Shown here one piece after another: positions 47,569 to 56,962 of a stretch of 64,000 nucleotides of DNA. The notes under the pieces are model-generated. The model searched no databases and had not been told where the DNA came from. It saw only the letters and a program-made list of their open reading frames with translations. The stretch's first letter is position 1. Each line of letters begins with the position of its first letter. The DNA lies in the NCBI GenBank assembly GCA_009693175.1, contig SHXT01000002.1:1-64000 (forward strand). The letters run 5' to 3'. The position numbers were made by a program, and so were the translations under genes. This DNA is from Candidatus Methylopumilus sp. (GTDB lineage: Bacteria; Pseudomonadota; Gammaproteobacteria; Burkholderiales; Methylophilaceae).

Positions 47569-48971
47569 TTGTTTTGAAGGATTTGAAGGCCCTTAAGAAT
47601 ATTCATTGCTTCTTGAAATTGTTTATCTGCTTTACTTGCAGGTTCAATAGGCCCAGAAGATGTGTCAGTATTTTTCTTTTTCTCTTCCTCAGGTTTTTTA
47701 ATTGGTGAAGGAGAAGTCTTATTATCTTTAGCTGGCGCATTCGCATCAGCATCTTTTGGATTTGAAAGATGGTTGGTGAGATCCGCTTCCTTAGTCATAA
47801 ATGAAGGATCACTTCCATCATCAACGATGATGTCAGGCACAATGCCTTTGGCCTGAATGGATCTTCCATTAGGCGTAAAGTATCTTGCAGTTGTCATTTT
47901 AATTGCTGTGCCATTATTCATAGGCAGAATACTTTGCACGGAGCCTTTACCAAAACTTTGCATGCCAACGATTAAAGCTCTCTTATGATCCTGAAGAGCA
48001 CCTGCAACAATTTCAGATGCAGATGCAGACCCATTGTTAACTAAAACAACCATAGGTGTTGATCTAATATCCTCAGGAAGGTCTTTGAGGTAATCATCTT
48101 TATTATTGCCACCCTTAAGATAATTTTCTGGTATGGCCGTTAAATGCATTCTTGAATCTGCCGCACGACCTTCTGTGTAAACTACTAAATTATCTTTTGG
48201 TAAAAAAGCTGCAGAAACACCTACTGCCGAATTTAATAAACCGCCAGGATTATTTCTAAGATCAAGTAATATCCCCTTAAATGGGACTTTATTTTGTTCA
48301 CGTAGGCTTTTTAAAAGCTTTGCTAAATCTTCACCTGTATGTTCTTGGAATTGTGAAACACGAACATACACATAATTAGGTTCGGCAAGTTTGCCTTTAA
48401 CACTTTGTGATTTGATTATGGCGCGCACTAAGTTAAAAATTAAAGGCTTGACCTCACTTTTTCTTAGAACAGTAAGAGTAATTTTGCTACCTGGCTTACC
48501 TCGCATTTTTTTAACTGAATCATTAAGCGTAAGACCTTTTGTAGAAGCCCCATCTATTTTCATAATAAGATCACCACTTTTTAAACCTGCTTTATAAGCT
48601 GGGCTATCTTCAATGGGCGATATCACCTTAACAAAACCATCTTCCGTGCCCACTTCAAGACCAAGACCACCAAATTCACCCTGAGTGGCTTGATTTAAAT
48701 CTTTAAAATCTTCCATATTTAAGAAAGAGGAGTGAGGATCAAGCCCCGTTAGCATGCCGTTAAGCGCTTCGTTAATTAATTTTTTGTCTTCAACAGGCTC
48801 TACGTAGTCAGATTTAATTTTGCCAAAAACTTCAGCAAAAGTTCTAAGTTCATCAATAGGGAGATTAGATTTTTCTACTTTATCCGCAAAAACGGGTAAA
48901 TTTAAACTAATAAGAACTCCGATAATGGCCCCGCAAGCTATGAGGGAAAATTTTTCGATTTTTGACCGCAT
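47565..48971 (-). CDS. ctpA: Carboxy-terminal processing protease (S41 family)
   Basis: This serine protease of about 468 residues has an N-terminal membrane anchor or signal (FSLIACGAIIGVLISLNLPV), a PDZ domain (GGLGLEVGTEDGFVKVISPI, SGDLIMKIDG) and the catalytic region LVNNGSASASEIVAGALQDH plus GMQSFGKGSVQS (Lys). The tail beyond the protease is rich in lysine, proline and aspartate and likely disordered. I start at the ATG at 48971; the track TTG at 49001 adds ten residues. It processes C-termini of periplasmic proteins. Confidence 0.93.
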   Translation of the reverse strand: MRSKIEKFSLIACGAIIGVLISLNLPVFADKVEKSNLPIDELRTFAEVFGKIKSDYVEPVEDKKLINEALNGMLTGLDPHSSFLNMEDFKDLNQATQGEFGGLGLEVGTEDGFVKVISPIEDSPAYKAGLKSGDLIMKIDGASTKGLTLNDSVKKMRGKPGSKITLTVLRKSEVKPLIFNLVRAIIKSQSVKGKLAEPNYVYVRVSQFQEHTGEDLAKLLKSLREQNKVPFKGILLDLRNNPGGLLNSAVGVSAAFLPKDNLVVYTEGRAADSRMHLTAIPENYLKGGNNKDDYLKDLPEDIRSTPMVVLVNNGSASASEIVAGALQDHKRALIVGMQSFGKGSVQSILPMNNGTAIKMTTARYFTPNGRSIQAKGIVPDIIVDDGSDPSFMTKEADLTNHLSNPKDADANAPAKDNKTSPSPIKKPEEEKKKNTDTSSGPIEPASKADKQFQEAMNILKGLQILQNK

Positions 48972-49089
48972 GGATGACTTTCGTAATAAGCTATAAAACA
49001 ATAATTATTTAACAATAAGTATTCTGTCTTTTTGTTCACTTTATATCAATAGACTTTAATAAATATATTTTAAGAAAAACATTGGAACT

Positions 49090-49377
49090 ATGGGAACTAA
49101 ACCTAAAACACATCAAATCGAAATTCAATTTTGTACTCAATGTGGCTGGCTTTCACGAGCCTCATGGATGATGCAGGAAATATTGACGACTTTTCAGGAT
49201 GAAATTCTATCAGTCACATTAATGCCAACTTCTGGGGGTGTTTTTGAAATTTTTCTTAATAAAGAAAAGATTTATTCCAGATCAGACTTCGGAGGATTTC
49301 TTGATATTAAAGATATTAAAAAATTAATTAGAGATAAGATCAATCCAGAAAGAAATCTGGGTCATACCGATCTTTAA
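49090..49377 (+). CDS. Rdx/SelT-SelW-SelH family protein
   Basis: This 95-residue protein has a thioredoxin-like fold with the CxxC motif FCTQCGWLSRASWMMQEIL near the N-terminus, then SGGVFEIFLNKEKIYSRSDF. These match the Rdx family of selenoprotein homologues, with a cysteine where eukaryotic relatives have selenocysteine. A redox role is inferred. Its TAA shares bases with the stop of the opposite-strand NlpC gene. Confidence 0.9.
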   Translation: MGTKPKTHQIEIQFCTQCGWLSRASWMMQEILTTFQDEILSVTLMPTSGGVFEIFLNKEKIYSRSDFGGFLDIKDIKKLIRDKINPERNLGHTDL

Positions 49378-49904
49378 AGTGTTTCTGCTGGCTCAATTCT
49401 TGTTGCGCCATTAAATCTTTTAAACCAGTAGTTTTTTGTAAGACTTTCAACGCGAATACTCTTACCTGTGCGGGGCGCATGAATAAACTCATTGTTTCCA
49501 ACATAAATACCCACATGAGAAAATTTAAATTTTCGTGTATTAAAGAATATAAGATCACCGGGTTGCAAATCATCATATTTAATAGTTTCCCCGATCTTGC
49601 TGAGGGACCGCGCGCTCGGTGGAAGACTAAGATTTAATGCTTGCTCAAATACATATTTCACAAATTGGCTGCAATCAAAACCAGTTTCCGGTCTTGTGCC
49701 GCCTAGTTTATATTTGATGCCAGTTAGTTTGTATGCTTTATCAATGATTAAAGTGACATCATTTGCCCATTGATGATTAAGTGGTTGAGTTACTTCTGTT
49801 GAAACGATATTTTCTGAAACGTCTAAATTAATGTGATCATTATCTGCCCAAGATAAAGGAGATAATGTAACTATTAAAAGAAATAATAAAATTTTGAAAT
49901 TCAT
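49374..49904 (-). CDS. Secreted NlpC/P60 peptidoglycan hydrolase
   Basis: I start at the ATG at 49904, giving 176 residues with a signal peptide (NFKILLFLLIVTLSPLSWA). The track start at 49976 places 24 extra residues before it. The catalytic Cys lies in GFDCSQFVKYVF and the His in KFSHVGIYVGNNEFIHAP, followed by a histidine-containing segment, typical of the NlpC/P60 fold. It probably cleaves peptide bonds in cell-wall stems. The single-domain form is common in betaproteobacteria. Confidence 0.92.
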   Translation of the reverse strand: MNFKILLFLLIVTLSPLSWADNDHINLDVSENIVSTEVTQPLNHQWANDVTLIIDKAYKLTGIKYKLGGTRPETGFDCSQFVKYVFEQALNLSLPPSARSLSKIGETIKYDDLQPGDLIFFNTRKFKFSHVGIYVGNNEFIHAPRTGKSIRVESLTKNYWFKRFNGATRIEPAETL

Positions 49905-49993
49905 AGTTTGCAATGAGTAAATTTGCCTTATTTTATCATTTATAGCCGGTTTGTGAAATTTGAATTTCATCTGCATGCGATAATCTTATCTCA

Positions 49994-51925
49994 ATGAATG
50001 AAACATTTATAAAACAATTTTTTAGTGAAAAAGGCGAATTATCTAGAAGCATTGATGATTATCGCGTGAGGCAAGAGCAGGTAGATATCTCAGTTTTAAT
50101 TGACCAAGCCATTTCTAGCAAAAAAAAATTAATTGTTGAGGCAGGTACGGGTATTGGAAAAACTTTTGCTTATCTTGTACCAGCATTTCTTTCTGGTGGA
50201 AAAATTATTATTTCCACAGCTACCAAGAATCTGCAGGATCAATTATTTACTAAAGACATTCCAAAGATAAGAGATGCCTTAAATGTCCCTGTGACTTTGG
50301 CAATGTTAAAAGGCAGATCAAATTATCTATGTCATTTGCGATTAGAAAACGCGATGATGGAAGGTGCTTTTATGACGAAAGAGGATGTCACCTATTTGCA
50401 TCTAGTCAATCAGCATGCAAAGTATAGTAACGATGGTGATAGATCTGAGTTAGTTAAAATACCAGAGAACTCCTCCATATGGCCACAAGTTACATCTACT
50501 AAAGAAAATTGTTTGGGCCAAGACTGTAGCTTTTATAAAGAGTGTTTTGTTATGAACGCAAGAAAAAAAGCACTAGCTGCAGATGTCACGATCGTGAATC
50601 ACCATCTATTCTTTGCTGATCTTAATATGAAAGATGAAGGTATATCCGAATTACTTCCAAAAGCAACCACAGTGATTTTTGATGAAGCACATCAGATTCC
50701 CGATATCGCTTCGATTTTTTTTGGAAAAAATATTTCAACAGGTCAAATTAGTGAAATCGTTCAAGATGGCTATCAAATTTATTTAAAACACATGAAAGAT
50801 GTTTCAGAATTTGAATCTGTTTTACATGATTTAGAAAAAACTAATAAAGATTTTAGACTTGTATTTCCAAGAGAATCAAATCGATACCCTTATCAAAAGA
50901 TTTCTTCTTTTAGTAAATTTGAATTGTCTTATAAAAATCTTATTAATAAGACAAAAAAATTAATTCAATTATTAGCATTACATAAAGATAGAGATACTGA
51001 AATTGAAAAATATTTTAATAGTGCAAATGAAATTCTTTCAGCTTTTGATGAATGGAAGGAAGACAAGGATAATAATTCAATTAAATGGGTAGAAGTTTAT
51101 TCTCAATCAGTGCAACTTAATAATACGCCACTATCGATTGCTGATATGTTTGCGAGACATATTAATCATGACTCGACTTCATGGATATTTACATCTGCAA
51201 CACTTTCTGTAAAAAATAATTTTGATCATTTTAAAAGTCAACTTGGTTTAATGGATGCGGATTCAATTAGCAGAGAAAGTCCATTTAATTATGCTGAAAA
51301 AGCTTTGCTTTTTGTGCCAAAAACTATGCCCGATGCTAATCATGAGAATTTTAATTTTGCGCTTGTGAATCAAATATATGCTTTTATTAAGGCGAGCAAA
51401 GGTAGGGCTTTTATTTTATGCACAACATTAAAATCTATGCGGGAGATATTTACGCTTCTTCAAGATAAGCTTAAAACAGATCAGTTAGATTACCCGATCT
51501 ATCTTCAAGGGGAGGGCTCAAGAAATCATCTTTTAAATAAGTTTAGAGAGCATGGTTATGCCATTTTGATAGGTTCTTTAAGTTTTTGGGAGGGCGTCGA
51601 TGTGAAAGGAGATGCTTTGTCATTAGTTGTCATAGATAAATTACCATTTTTTTCGCCTGAAGATCCTGTGTTGGCAGCAAGAATTGATAAAATTAATCAA
51701 AGCGGAAAAAATGCATTTATGGAATATCAACTACCTAACGCAGTGATTACTTTAAAACAAGGTGCCGGACGACTGATTCGTGATGAATCTGATAGGGGTG
51801 TCCTAGTGATATGCGATACAAGAATTATTGAAAAATCTTATGGTAAAAGGATGTGGCAGAGTCTCCCTCCATTTGCGCGGACTCGTGATGATTTAGAAGT
51901 CATTCGGTTTTTAGAAAAAATTTAA
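49994..51925 (+). CDS. yoaA: DinG/YoaA-family ATP-dependent helicase
   Basis: This 643-residue superfamily 2 helicase has Walker A IVEAGTGIGKTFAYLVPAFL, DEAH box VIFDEAHQIPDI and motif VI GAGRLIRDESDRGVLVICD. Cysteines in NYLCHLR and NCLGQDCSFYKECFVMNARK would bind a [4Fe-4S] cluster, as in XPD-like helicases. It acts in DNA repair and replication. YoaA works with the polymerase III chi subunit in E. coli; whether that holds here is not shown, though a possible HolD gene lies a few genes later. Confidence 0.92.
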   Translation: MNETFIKQFFSEKGELSRSIDDYRVRQEQVDISVLIDQAISSKKKLIVEAGTGIGKTFAYLVPAFLSGGKIIISTATKNLQDQLFTKDIPKIRDALNVPVTLAMLKGRSNYLCHLRLENAMMEGAFMTKEDVTYLHLVNQHAKYSNDGDRSELVKIPENSSIWPQVTSTKENCLGQDCSFYKECFVMNARKKALAADVTIVNHHLFFADLNMKDEGISELLPKATTVIFDEAHQIPDIASIFFGKNISTGQISEIVQDGYQIYLKHMKDVSEFESVLHDLEKTNKDFRLVFPRESNRYPYQKISSFSKFELSYKNLINKTKKLIQLLALHKDRDTEIEKYFNSANEILSAFDEWKEDKDNNSIKWVEVYSQSVQLNNTPLSIADMFARHINHDSTSWIFTSATLSVKNNFDHFKSQLGLMDADSISRESPFNYAEKALLFVPKTMPDANHENFNFALVNQIYAFIKASKGRAFILCTTLKSMREIFTLLQDKLKTDQLDYPIYLQGEGSRNHLLNKFREHGYAILIGSLSFWEGVDVKGDALSLVVIDKLPFFSPEDPVLAARIDKINQSGKNAFMEYQLPNAVITLKQGAGRLIRDESDRGVLVICDTRIIEKSYGKRMWQSLPPFARTRDDLEVIRFLEKI

Positions 51926-51928
51926 TTT

Positions 51929-52615
51929 ATGAAAATTTTATCGTTAGATACTTCTACCGAATACATGTCTTTAGGTTTAAAAATTAATGAAGATTTTTAT
52001 TCAATCAATATTAAAGCTGAGCAAACACATTCAGAAATTGTTTTGCCAGAGATAAAAAAATTATTAACTGAGCATCAATTAACAACGAAAGATCTCGATG
52101 CTGTTTCATTTGGTAGGGGCCCTGGTTCATTTACAGGGATTAGAATTGCTTGCGGCATTGCTTACGGTATAGGTTATGGTGCATCTATCCCGGTAATTGG
52201 CGTGAATAATCTTTTAGCATTAGCAGGGAGTTCAAGTAAAAATAAAGTAATCAGTTGTATTGATGCAAGAATGGGTGAAATTTATTTAGGCGCTTATATT
52301 AAAAATGAAGAAGCCTTTTCCGAGGCAATTGTTGAAAGTATTTATAAGCCCCATGAATTACCGGAGATCAAAGACTCGGGTTGGACTTTAGTAGGGAATG
52401 CGATAGATGAATATGAAAGAGAAATTAAAAACCATTTTGGTGAACAGATTGAAGATGTGCTTTATGGCCCTTATACAATCATAGAATCGATTTCTAAACT
52501 TTCAATACCTTTCATTAAAAATAAAGCATTTGAGTTAATTCATGCTGAACCTATCTATATAAGGAATAAGGTCGCATTCACAACTAAAGAACGAAAAGTA
52601 TTAAATGCAATTTAG
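51929..52615 (+). CDS. tsaB: t6A biosynthesis protein TsaB
   Basis: This 228-residue ASKHA-fold protein has ILSLDTSTEYMSLGLKINED and the signature FGRGPGSFTGIRIACGIAYG. With TsaD and TsaE it moves the threonylcarbamoyl group to adenosine 37 of tRNA. Its partner for the first step, tsaC, is at 26530. It overlaps rimI by 11 bases, the same tsaB-rimI order as in many bacteria. Confidence 0.95.
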   Translation: MKILSLDTSTEYMSLGLKINEDFYSINIKAEQTHSEIVLPEIKKLLTEHQLTTKDLDAVSFGRGPGSFTGIRIACGIAYGIGYGASIPVIGVNNLLALAGSSSKNKVISCIDARMGEIYLGAYIKNEEAFSEAIVESIYKPHELPEIKDSGWTLVGNAIDEYEREIKNHFGEQIEDVLYGPYTIIESISKLSIPFIKNKAFELIHAEPIYIRNKVAFTTKERKVLNAI

Positions 52616-53042
52616 TGACTTTAAAGAGAGAGATTTAAGTGTTATTGAATTAATTGAAAATGAAGTTCACGCGTATCCATGGACGCGAGGTAATTTTTTA
52701 GATTCGATGAAATCAAGTCATAATTGCTTAATGATGAAATTGGATAAAGAAATCATAGGTTATGCCATTATGATGTTTGTATTAGATGAGTGTCATTTGC
52801 TTAATTTAGGCATAAAAAAAAATATGCAAAAAAAAGGTTATGGATCATATTTGCTTCAGGAAATTATTCGTCGAGCTAAATTAGTGCATTCAAAAACAAT
52901 TTACCTTGAAGTGAGAGCATCAAATCATGTGGCCATTCATTTATATGATAAAAGTGGATTTAATGAAATGAGTATCAGAAAAGATTATTATCGAGCTCAA
53001 GAGGGTCGGGAAGATGCTGTTTTAATGGGGCTTGTGATTTGA
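52605..53042 (+). CDS. rimI: Ribosomal protein S18 alanine N-acetyltransferase
   Basis: This 145-residue GNAT protein has LNLGIKKNMQKKGYGSYLLQ (acetyl-CoA pyrophosphate loop) and RASNHVAIHLYDKSGFNEMS then RKDYYRAQEGREDAVLM. It acetylates the N-terminal alanine of S18. It lies between tsaB and the putative holD and overlaps both. Confidence 0.94.
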   Translation: MQFSDFKERDLSVIELIENEVHAYPWTRGNFLDSMKSSHNCLMMKLDKEIIGYAIMMFVLDECHLLNLGIKKNMQKKGYGSYLLQEIIRRAKLVHSKTIYLEVRASNHVAIHLYDKSGFNEMSIRKDYYRAQEGREDAVLMGLVI

Positions 53043-53572
53043 TGGAAGCTGGCTATAAAAAAAGAATATTAAAAGAGCTCGAATTATTTCCTTTGTGGAC
53101 AGAGAGGAATAGTCTTAGCCAGAAGCTTTTTGTAAAAGAAGATAAGGCGACTGTCTCGACTGATTTACTTTATGCGTTTAAGGTGGTCTATAAAGAAGGC
53201 TCTCTACTTCTTTTGAGCCAAAATTTTGCATTAGGCGGCGAGGAATCTTTTCAAGACCTATTTTTAAATATTATAAAATTTATTACAACAACGGTAGGTA
53301 TAGATACATTTCAGAAGAATAATTTATTGAGACTTACTAAAGACCAATTAAGCGATTTTTTCTTAAAGACGCCTCCAAAACATATTTTAACTTTTGGGTT
53401 AAATAATCAGTTTTTTGAAGAATACAAAAAAAATGATTTAATGAATAATGTCACTATGAACATTAAGCATACCCTTGATTTAAATCATTTGCTTCAAAAC
53501 CCAAAAAAGAAGAAATTAGTTTGGGAAGATATTTTGGATTTAATAAAAGTTTTTAAATCAGAAAGAACATAA
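53042..53572 (+). CDS. holD: Probable DNA polymerase III psi subunit (HolD-like)
   Basis: This 176-residue protein starts at the ATG at 53042 (the track adds a TTG at 53039). It is not easily recognised, but its layout resembles HolD. The N-terminal segment LKELELFPLWTERNSL is like LxxLGITQWxLRRP of E. coli psi, the middle has a hydrophobic strand (SLLLLSQNF), helix and LLRLTKDQLSDFF, and the C-terminus TLDLNHLLQNPKKKKLVWED is like the ALTDLRANPTARAALWQQ tail. In E. coli holD and rimI are also neighbours. Similarity is by eye only. Confidence 0.55.
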   Translation: MEAGYKKRILKELELFPLWTERNSLSQKLFVKEDKATVSTDLLYAFKVVYKEGSLLLLSQNFALGGEESFQDLFLNIIKFITTTVGIDTFQKNNLLRLTKDQLSDFFLKTPPKHILTFGLNNQFFEEYKKNDLMNNVTMNIKHTLDLNHLLQNPKKKKLVWEDILDLIKVFKSERT

Positions 53573-55297
53573 ATGCTCGCATCAAAATTTTACCTTTCAA
53601 CCTTGAAAGAAGCCCCTTCAGAAGCGGAGCTTATTAGCCATAAGCTTATGATTCGCGCAGGCTTTATTAAACGCTTGGGCTCAGGTCTATACTCTTGGAT
53701 GCCACTAGGTTTAAAAGTTTTGAGAAAAATTGAAGCCATTATTAGAAACGAAATGAATCAGGCCGGAGCAGTTGAATTATTGATGCCAGCTATTCAGCCA
53801 GCTGAGTTATGGGAAGAGACGGACCGATGGGAGCTTTTTGGCCCTCAAATGCTAAAGATTAAAGATAGGCATGATCGAAATTTTTGTTTTGGACCAACAC
53901 ATGAAGAAGTGATTACAGATATTGCTAGAAAGGAAATTAATAGCTATAAGCAATTGCCTATTAATTTTTATCAGATTCAAATGAAATTTAGAGATGAAAT
54001 AAGACCTCGTTTCGGAGTCATGCGTGCTCGCGAGTTTCTTATGAAAGATGCTTACTCTTTTCATGCATCAAAGATCTCGCTGCAAGAAACTTATGAAAGG
54101 ATGTATCAGACTTATACTAATATTTTTAATAGGATAGGTCTCAAGTTTAGAGCAGTTAAAGCAGATACCGGAGCTATTGGTGGAGATGGATCCCATGAGT
54201 TTCATGTTTTAGCAGATTCAGGAGAAGATGCTATTGCATATAGCTCAGAGTCTGATTACGCAGCCAACATTGAATTAGCAGAAGCGATTCTAAATAATGA
54301 TAAAAGATCAGATGCTCAAGAATCGATGGTTAAATTTAATACGCCAAAACAGACGACATGTGATGATGTTGCAAGTTTGATAGGTGCATCGGTTCAAAGA
54401 ACAGTTAAAACTATTGCGCTCATCAATCATGTTCATGATAAGTATGAATTTTTCTTGGTCCTTCTGAGGGGTGATCATGAGCTTAATGAAGTTAAGTTAT
54501 CCAAAGTAAAAGGGTTTGAGAATTTTCGTTTTGCAACGGATGAGGAAATTAAAGAACATCTTAAATGTCCTCCAGGATTTATTGGTCCAGTGGGAGTGAA
54601 GCCTTCCATAAAAATTATGGCAGATAAGTCTGTTGGTATTTTGTCTGATTTTATCTGTGGTGCAAATGAGTCTAAATTTCATTTAAGAGGCGTTAATTTT
54701 GTACGAGACCTCCCAGAACCATATTTTTATGGAGATTTCAGAAAAGTCGTAGAAGGCGATATCAGTCCAGACAATCAAGGCACACTTAAGATCTGCAGAG
54801 GGATTGAAGTGGGTCATATTTTCCAATTAGGCAACAAGTATTCCAAAGCAATGAAAGCGGAATACTTAGATGAACATGGGCAAACTCAAATTTTAGAAAT
54901 GGGTTGTTATGGTATTGGCGTATCCCGAATTGTGGCTGCCGCCATTGAACAGTCTCATGATGATAGAGGTATGATTTTTCCCGTCAATATTGCCCCATTT
55001 GAAGTGGTAATTGTTCCCATAGGATATGACAAGAGTGATGAAGTAAAAGCTTCGACTCATAAAATTTACGACGCCCTTTATGAAATGGGTGCAGATGTCT
55101 TTCTCGACGATAGAGGCGAGCGTCCCGGCATTATGTTTGCCGAAATGGAATTGATAGGTATCCCGTATAGAATCGTGATTGGAGATCGTAATTTAAAAGA
55201 AGGCAAAGTTGAATTTCAAGGTCGATTAGACCAAGAGTCTAAATTAATTGATATAAATCAAATAGTTAAAGAAATTAAATCTTTATTATCGCTGTAG
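53573..55297 (+). CDS. proS: Proline-tRNA ligase
   Basis: This 574-residue class II synthetase is of the bacterial type with an inserted editing domain between motifs 2 and 3. Motif 1 lies in [20 protein letters not shown], motif 2 in [20 protein letters not shown], the editing region near residues 230-400, and motif 3 in [20 protein letters not shown]. The last domain binds the anticodon ([14 protein letters not shown]). It begins directly after the holD-like stop. Confidence 0.97.
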   Translation: MLASKFYLSTLKEAPSEAELISHKLMIRAGFIKRLGSGLYSWMPLGLKVLRKIEAIIRNEMNQAGAVELLMPAIQPAELWEETDRWELFGPQMLKIKDRHDRNFCFGPTHEEVITDIARKEINSYKQLPINFYQIQMKFRDEIRPRFGVMRAREFLMKDAYSFHASKISLQETYERMYQTYTNIFNRIGLKFRAVKADTGAIGGDGSHEFHVLADSGEDAIAYSSESDYAANIELAEAILNNDKRSDAQESMVKFNTPKQTTCDDVASLIGASVQRTVKTIALINHVHDKYEFFLVLLRGDHELNEVKLSKVKGFENFRFATDEEIKEHLKCPPGFIGPVGVKPSIKIMADKSVGILSDFICGANESKFHLRGVNFVRDLPEPYFYGDFRKVVEGDISPDNQGTLKICRGIEVGHIFQLGNKYSKAMKAEYLDEHGQTQILEMGCYGIGVSRIVAAAIEQSHDDRGMIFPVNIAPFEVVIVPIGYDKSDEVKASTHKIYDALYEMGADVFLDDRGERPGIMFAEMELIGIPYRIVIGDRNLKEGKVEFQGRLDQESKLIDINQIVKEIKSLLSL

Positions 55298-55313
55298 GTA
55301 TCAAATAAAATTT

Positions 55314-55345
55314 ACTTAATTATATGATTTTATTAAGTTATTTTT
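55314..55345 (+). terminator. Weak AT-rich terminator after proS
   Basis: ACTTAATA and TATTAAGT form an 8-bp stem with a 9-base loop, followed shortly by TTTTT. The stem is almost all A-T, so it would be a weak terminator. It lies 16 bases after the proS stop. Confidence 0.45.
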
Positions 55346-55525
55346 GTCAAATATTTATTACAAAATAATTACAATTTTGGGGTGTATTTATTGAAAAAAA
55401 GGGTTACTATTCGGCAAGTGGTTGGTAATTGATGGCTTGAAAGGTTAGTGTCATTTGATTGCTAAGTGCTCAAGTACTTTAGCTCTTTGATGTATATATA
55501 AGTCAACTTTAACTTAGGAGATGTT
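55346..55525 (+). other. Unassigned intergenic stretch before the DUF1097 gene
   Basis: These 180 bases hold no coding frame. They contain an imperfect palindrome CTAAGTGCTCAAGTACTTTAG near 55460-55480 and AT-rich runs, plus a TAGGAGATG ribosome binding region for the next gene. A promoter must lie here, but I could not pick a convincing -35/-10 pair. Confidence 0.4.
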
Positions 55526-56005
55526 ATGTCGAAATCATTAACAGTAGCGATAAGCGTGGGTATTTTAGCTGGACTATGGACTTTTCTTCAAGTGAGTTAC
55601 CTTGCTGCATATACAAGCGTAGCAGTAGGTTTTATAGCTTGGGCTTGTTCTGGTCTTGCTGGAAAAACAGACGCAATGCAAAAGACAGTCATTGGAATGA
55701 CATTTGGTGCAGTAATTGCTGTAGTTGCAACTATGCTTGGCGGAATTGATTTGCCAGTTGTAGGCGCAAATCTTGCAGTAGGTGTTGGTATTGCAGCGCT
55801 CATTCTAGTGTTGATTGCTGGCAAAGTATCTCAAGTGTCTAATGTTGGAATCAATGTATTAGGTTTTGCTTCCGCTTTTGCAATTGGCACTGGTAATGCT
55901 GGAGCAATAGATTTCTCTAATCCTGTGGTTATTGTTTTGGCTTCAAGTATTTTGGGCTGCGTTGCTGGTATGCTTGCAGATAAACTTTCAAGTGCAATGA
56001 AATAA
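55526..56005 (+). CDS. DUF1097 family membrane protein
   Basis: This 159-residue protein is very hydrophobic, with about five or six helices rich in alanine, glycine and valine (SKSLTVAISVGILAGLWTFL, VAVGFIAWACSGLAGKTDAM). It resembles DUF1097 proteins such as E. coli YcdZ. The function is not known, and no catalytic residues are evident. A GGAGATG ribosome binding site precedes the ATG. It stands as a single-gene unit between terminators. Confidence 0.8.
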   Translation: MSKSLTVAISVGILAGLWTFLQVSYLAAYTSVAVGFIAWACSGLAGKTDAMQKTVIGMTFGAVIAVVATMLGGIDLPVVGANLAVGVGIAALILVLIAGKVSQVSNVGINVLGFASAFAIGTGNAGAIDFSNPVVIVLASSILGCVAGMLADKLSSAMK

Positions 56006-56020
56006 CAAATGTAGTAAATA

Positions 56021-56050
56021 AAAAAACGCACCTCTTAGGTGCGTTTTTTT
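56021..56050. terminator. Bidirectional terminator
   Basis: CGCACCT and AGGTGCG flank a CTT loop, with an A-run before and a T-run after. It separates the plus-strand DUF1097 gene from the minus-strand secreted protein that ends at 56049. Confidence 0.93.
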
Positions 56051-56918
56051 ATTTGGACTTGTTCGAAATCTTAAATCCGTAGTAAGTTCCAAATTCACCC
56101 TCAGGTTCATTATAAATAAAGAAAAGATTATTGGTGTATCCAAGACCGTTGTAGTGATTTTGTGCTCTTAGCTTTATATCTTTAGGCAAAGCACTTTTTC
56201 CAACATAATTTCCTTTAGCATTAAAAATTAAAATTGCTTTGTGATCAACATCAAGTATTGCTAATTCTTCACCTTCAATACTTGTAGCCGCTATAAAGTT
56301 GTCACTTAAATCGTCATAAACAACACCTGCTGATTTTAAATCCAAAGTGATTTCTTCAATCTTGTTACCCTCTTTAGCGTCAATGACGACAACTGTGCCA
56401 CTTCTTTTCTGCTTAGCAAAGTAATGATTCGATTCGGAGTCAAATGAAGGCATTGTTGCTGAATCTCCAAATGCTGGATTAAAGCCGGATACTTCCTTGG
56501 AACTCCCCTTAAGATTTCCTTCGGAATCCAGGTCGAGAGAAAAAATGCCCGTATTAGGCGCGAATCCTGCGGCACTTGATATATTGTAAGTAATAGTAGT
56601 CAGTTGAAATGTCAGTTCGTTATAAAAAATTGAGCGATTGTCAAAACCTGCAAAAGTTGAAGCGAGATACTTTCCGGATTGTTCATAGGTATGAATGAGT
56701 GATTTTGAGATAGGCGCTTCAGTTTCTGAACCAAGCGGTGCCAAACCGCCATCGGCAATGTAATATTTTTTTTGCCCTGGAATAAATGCAACTGTCATAG
56801 GGCGGGTTGTTGGTTTTTTCACAAGCGTAATTTTAATTTCTGATTTTGCATCAGAAAGCACTTCAGCATGCGCTAAATAATTAAATACTAAAAAGCATAT
56901 CGCAATAATAATTTTCAT
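56049..56918 (-). CDS. Secreted protein of unknown function, possible beta-propeller
   Basis: I do not recognise this 289-residue protein. It has a signal peptide (IIIAICFLVFNYLAHA). The body shows repeated strand-like pieces such as MTVAFIPGQKKYYIADGG, SATMPSFDSESNHYFAKQK, SGTVVVIDAKEGN and GEELAILDVDHKAILIFNAK. These look like a beta-propeller of the NHL, SMP-30 or quinoprotein kind, but no ligand motif is clear. The gene is a single unit between DUF1097 and queA. A periplasmic role is inferred from the signal. Confidence 0.75.
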   Translation of the reverse strand: MKIIIAICFLVFNYLAHAEVLSDAKSEIKITLVKKPTTRPMTVAFIPGQKKYYIADGGLAPLGSETEAPISKSLIHTYEQSGKYLASTFAGFDNRSIFYNELTFQLTTITYNISSAAGFAPNTGIFSLDLDSEGNLKGSSKEVSGFNPAFGDSATMPSFDSESNHYFAKQKRSGTVVVIDAKEGNKIEEITLDLKSAGVVYDDLSDNFIAATSIEGEELAILDVDHKAILIFNAKGNYVGKSALPKDIKLRAQNHYNGLGYTNNLFFIYNEPEGEFGTYYGFKISNKSK

Positions 56919-56962
56919 AAATATATTTTCTTGAGAATAAGTAATTTTAATTTGTCTTAAAT

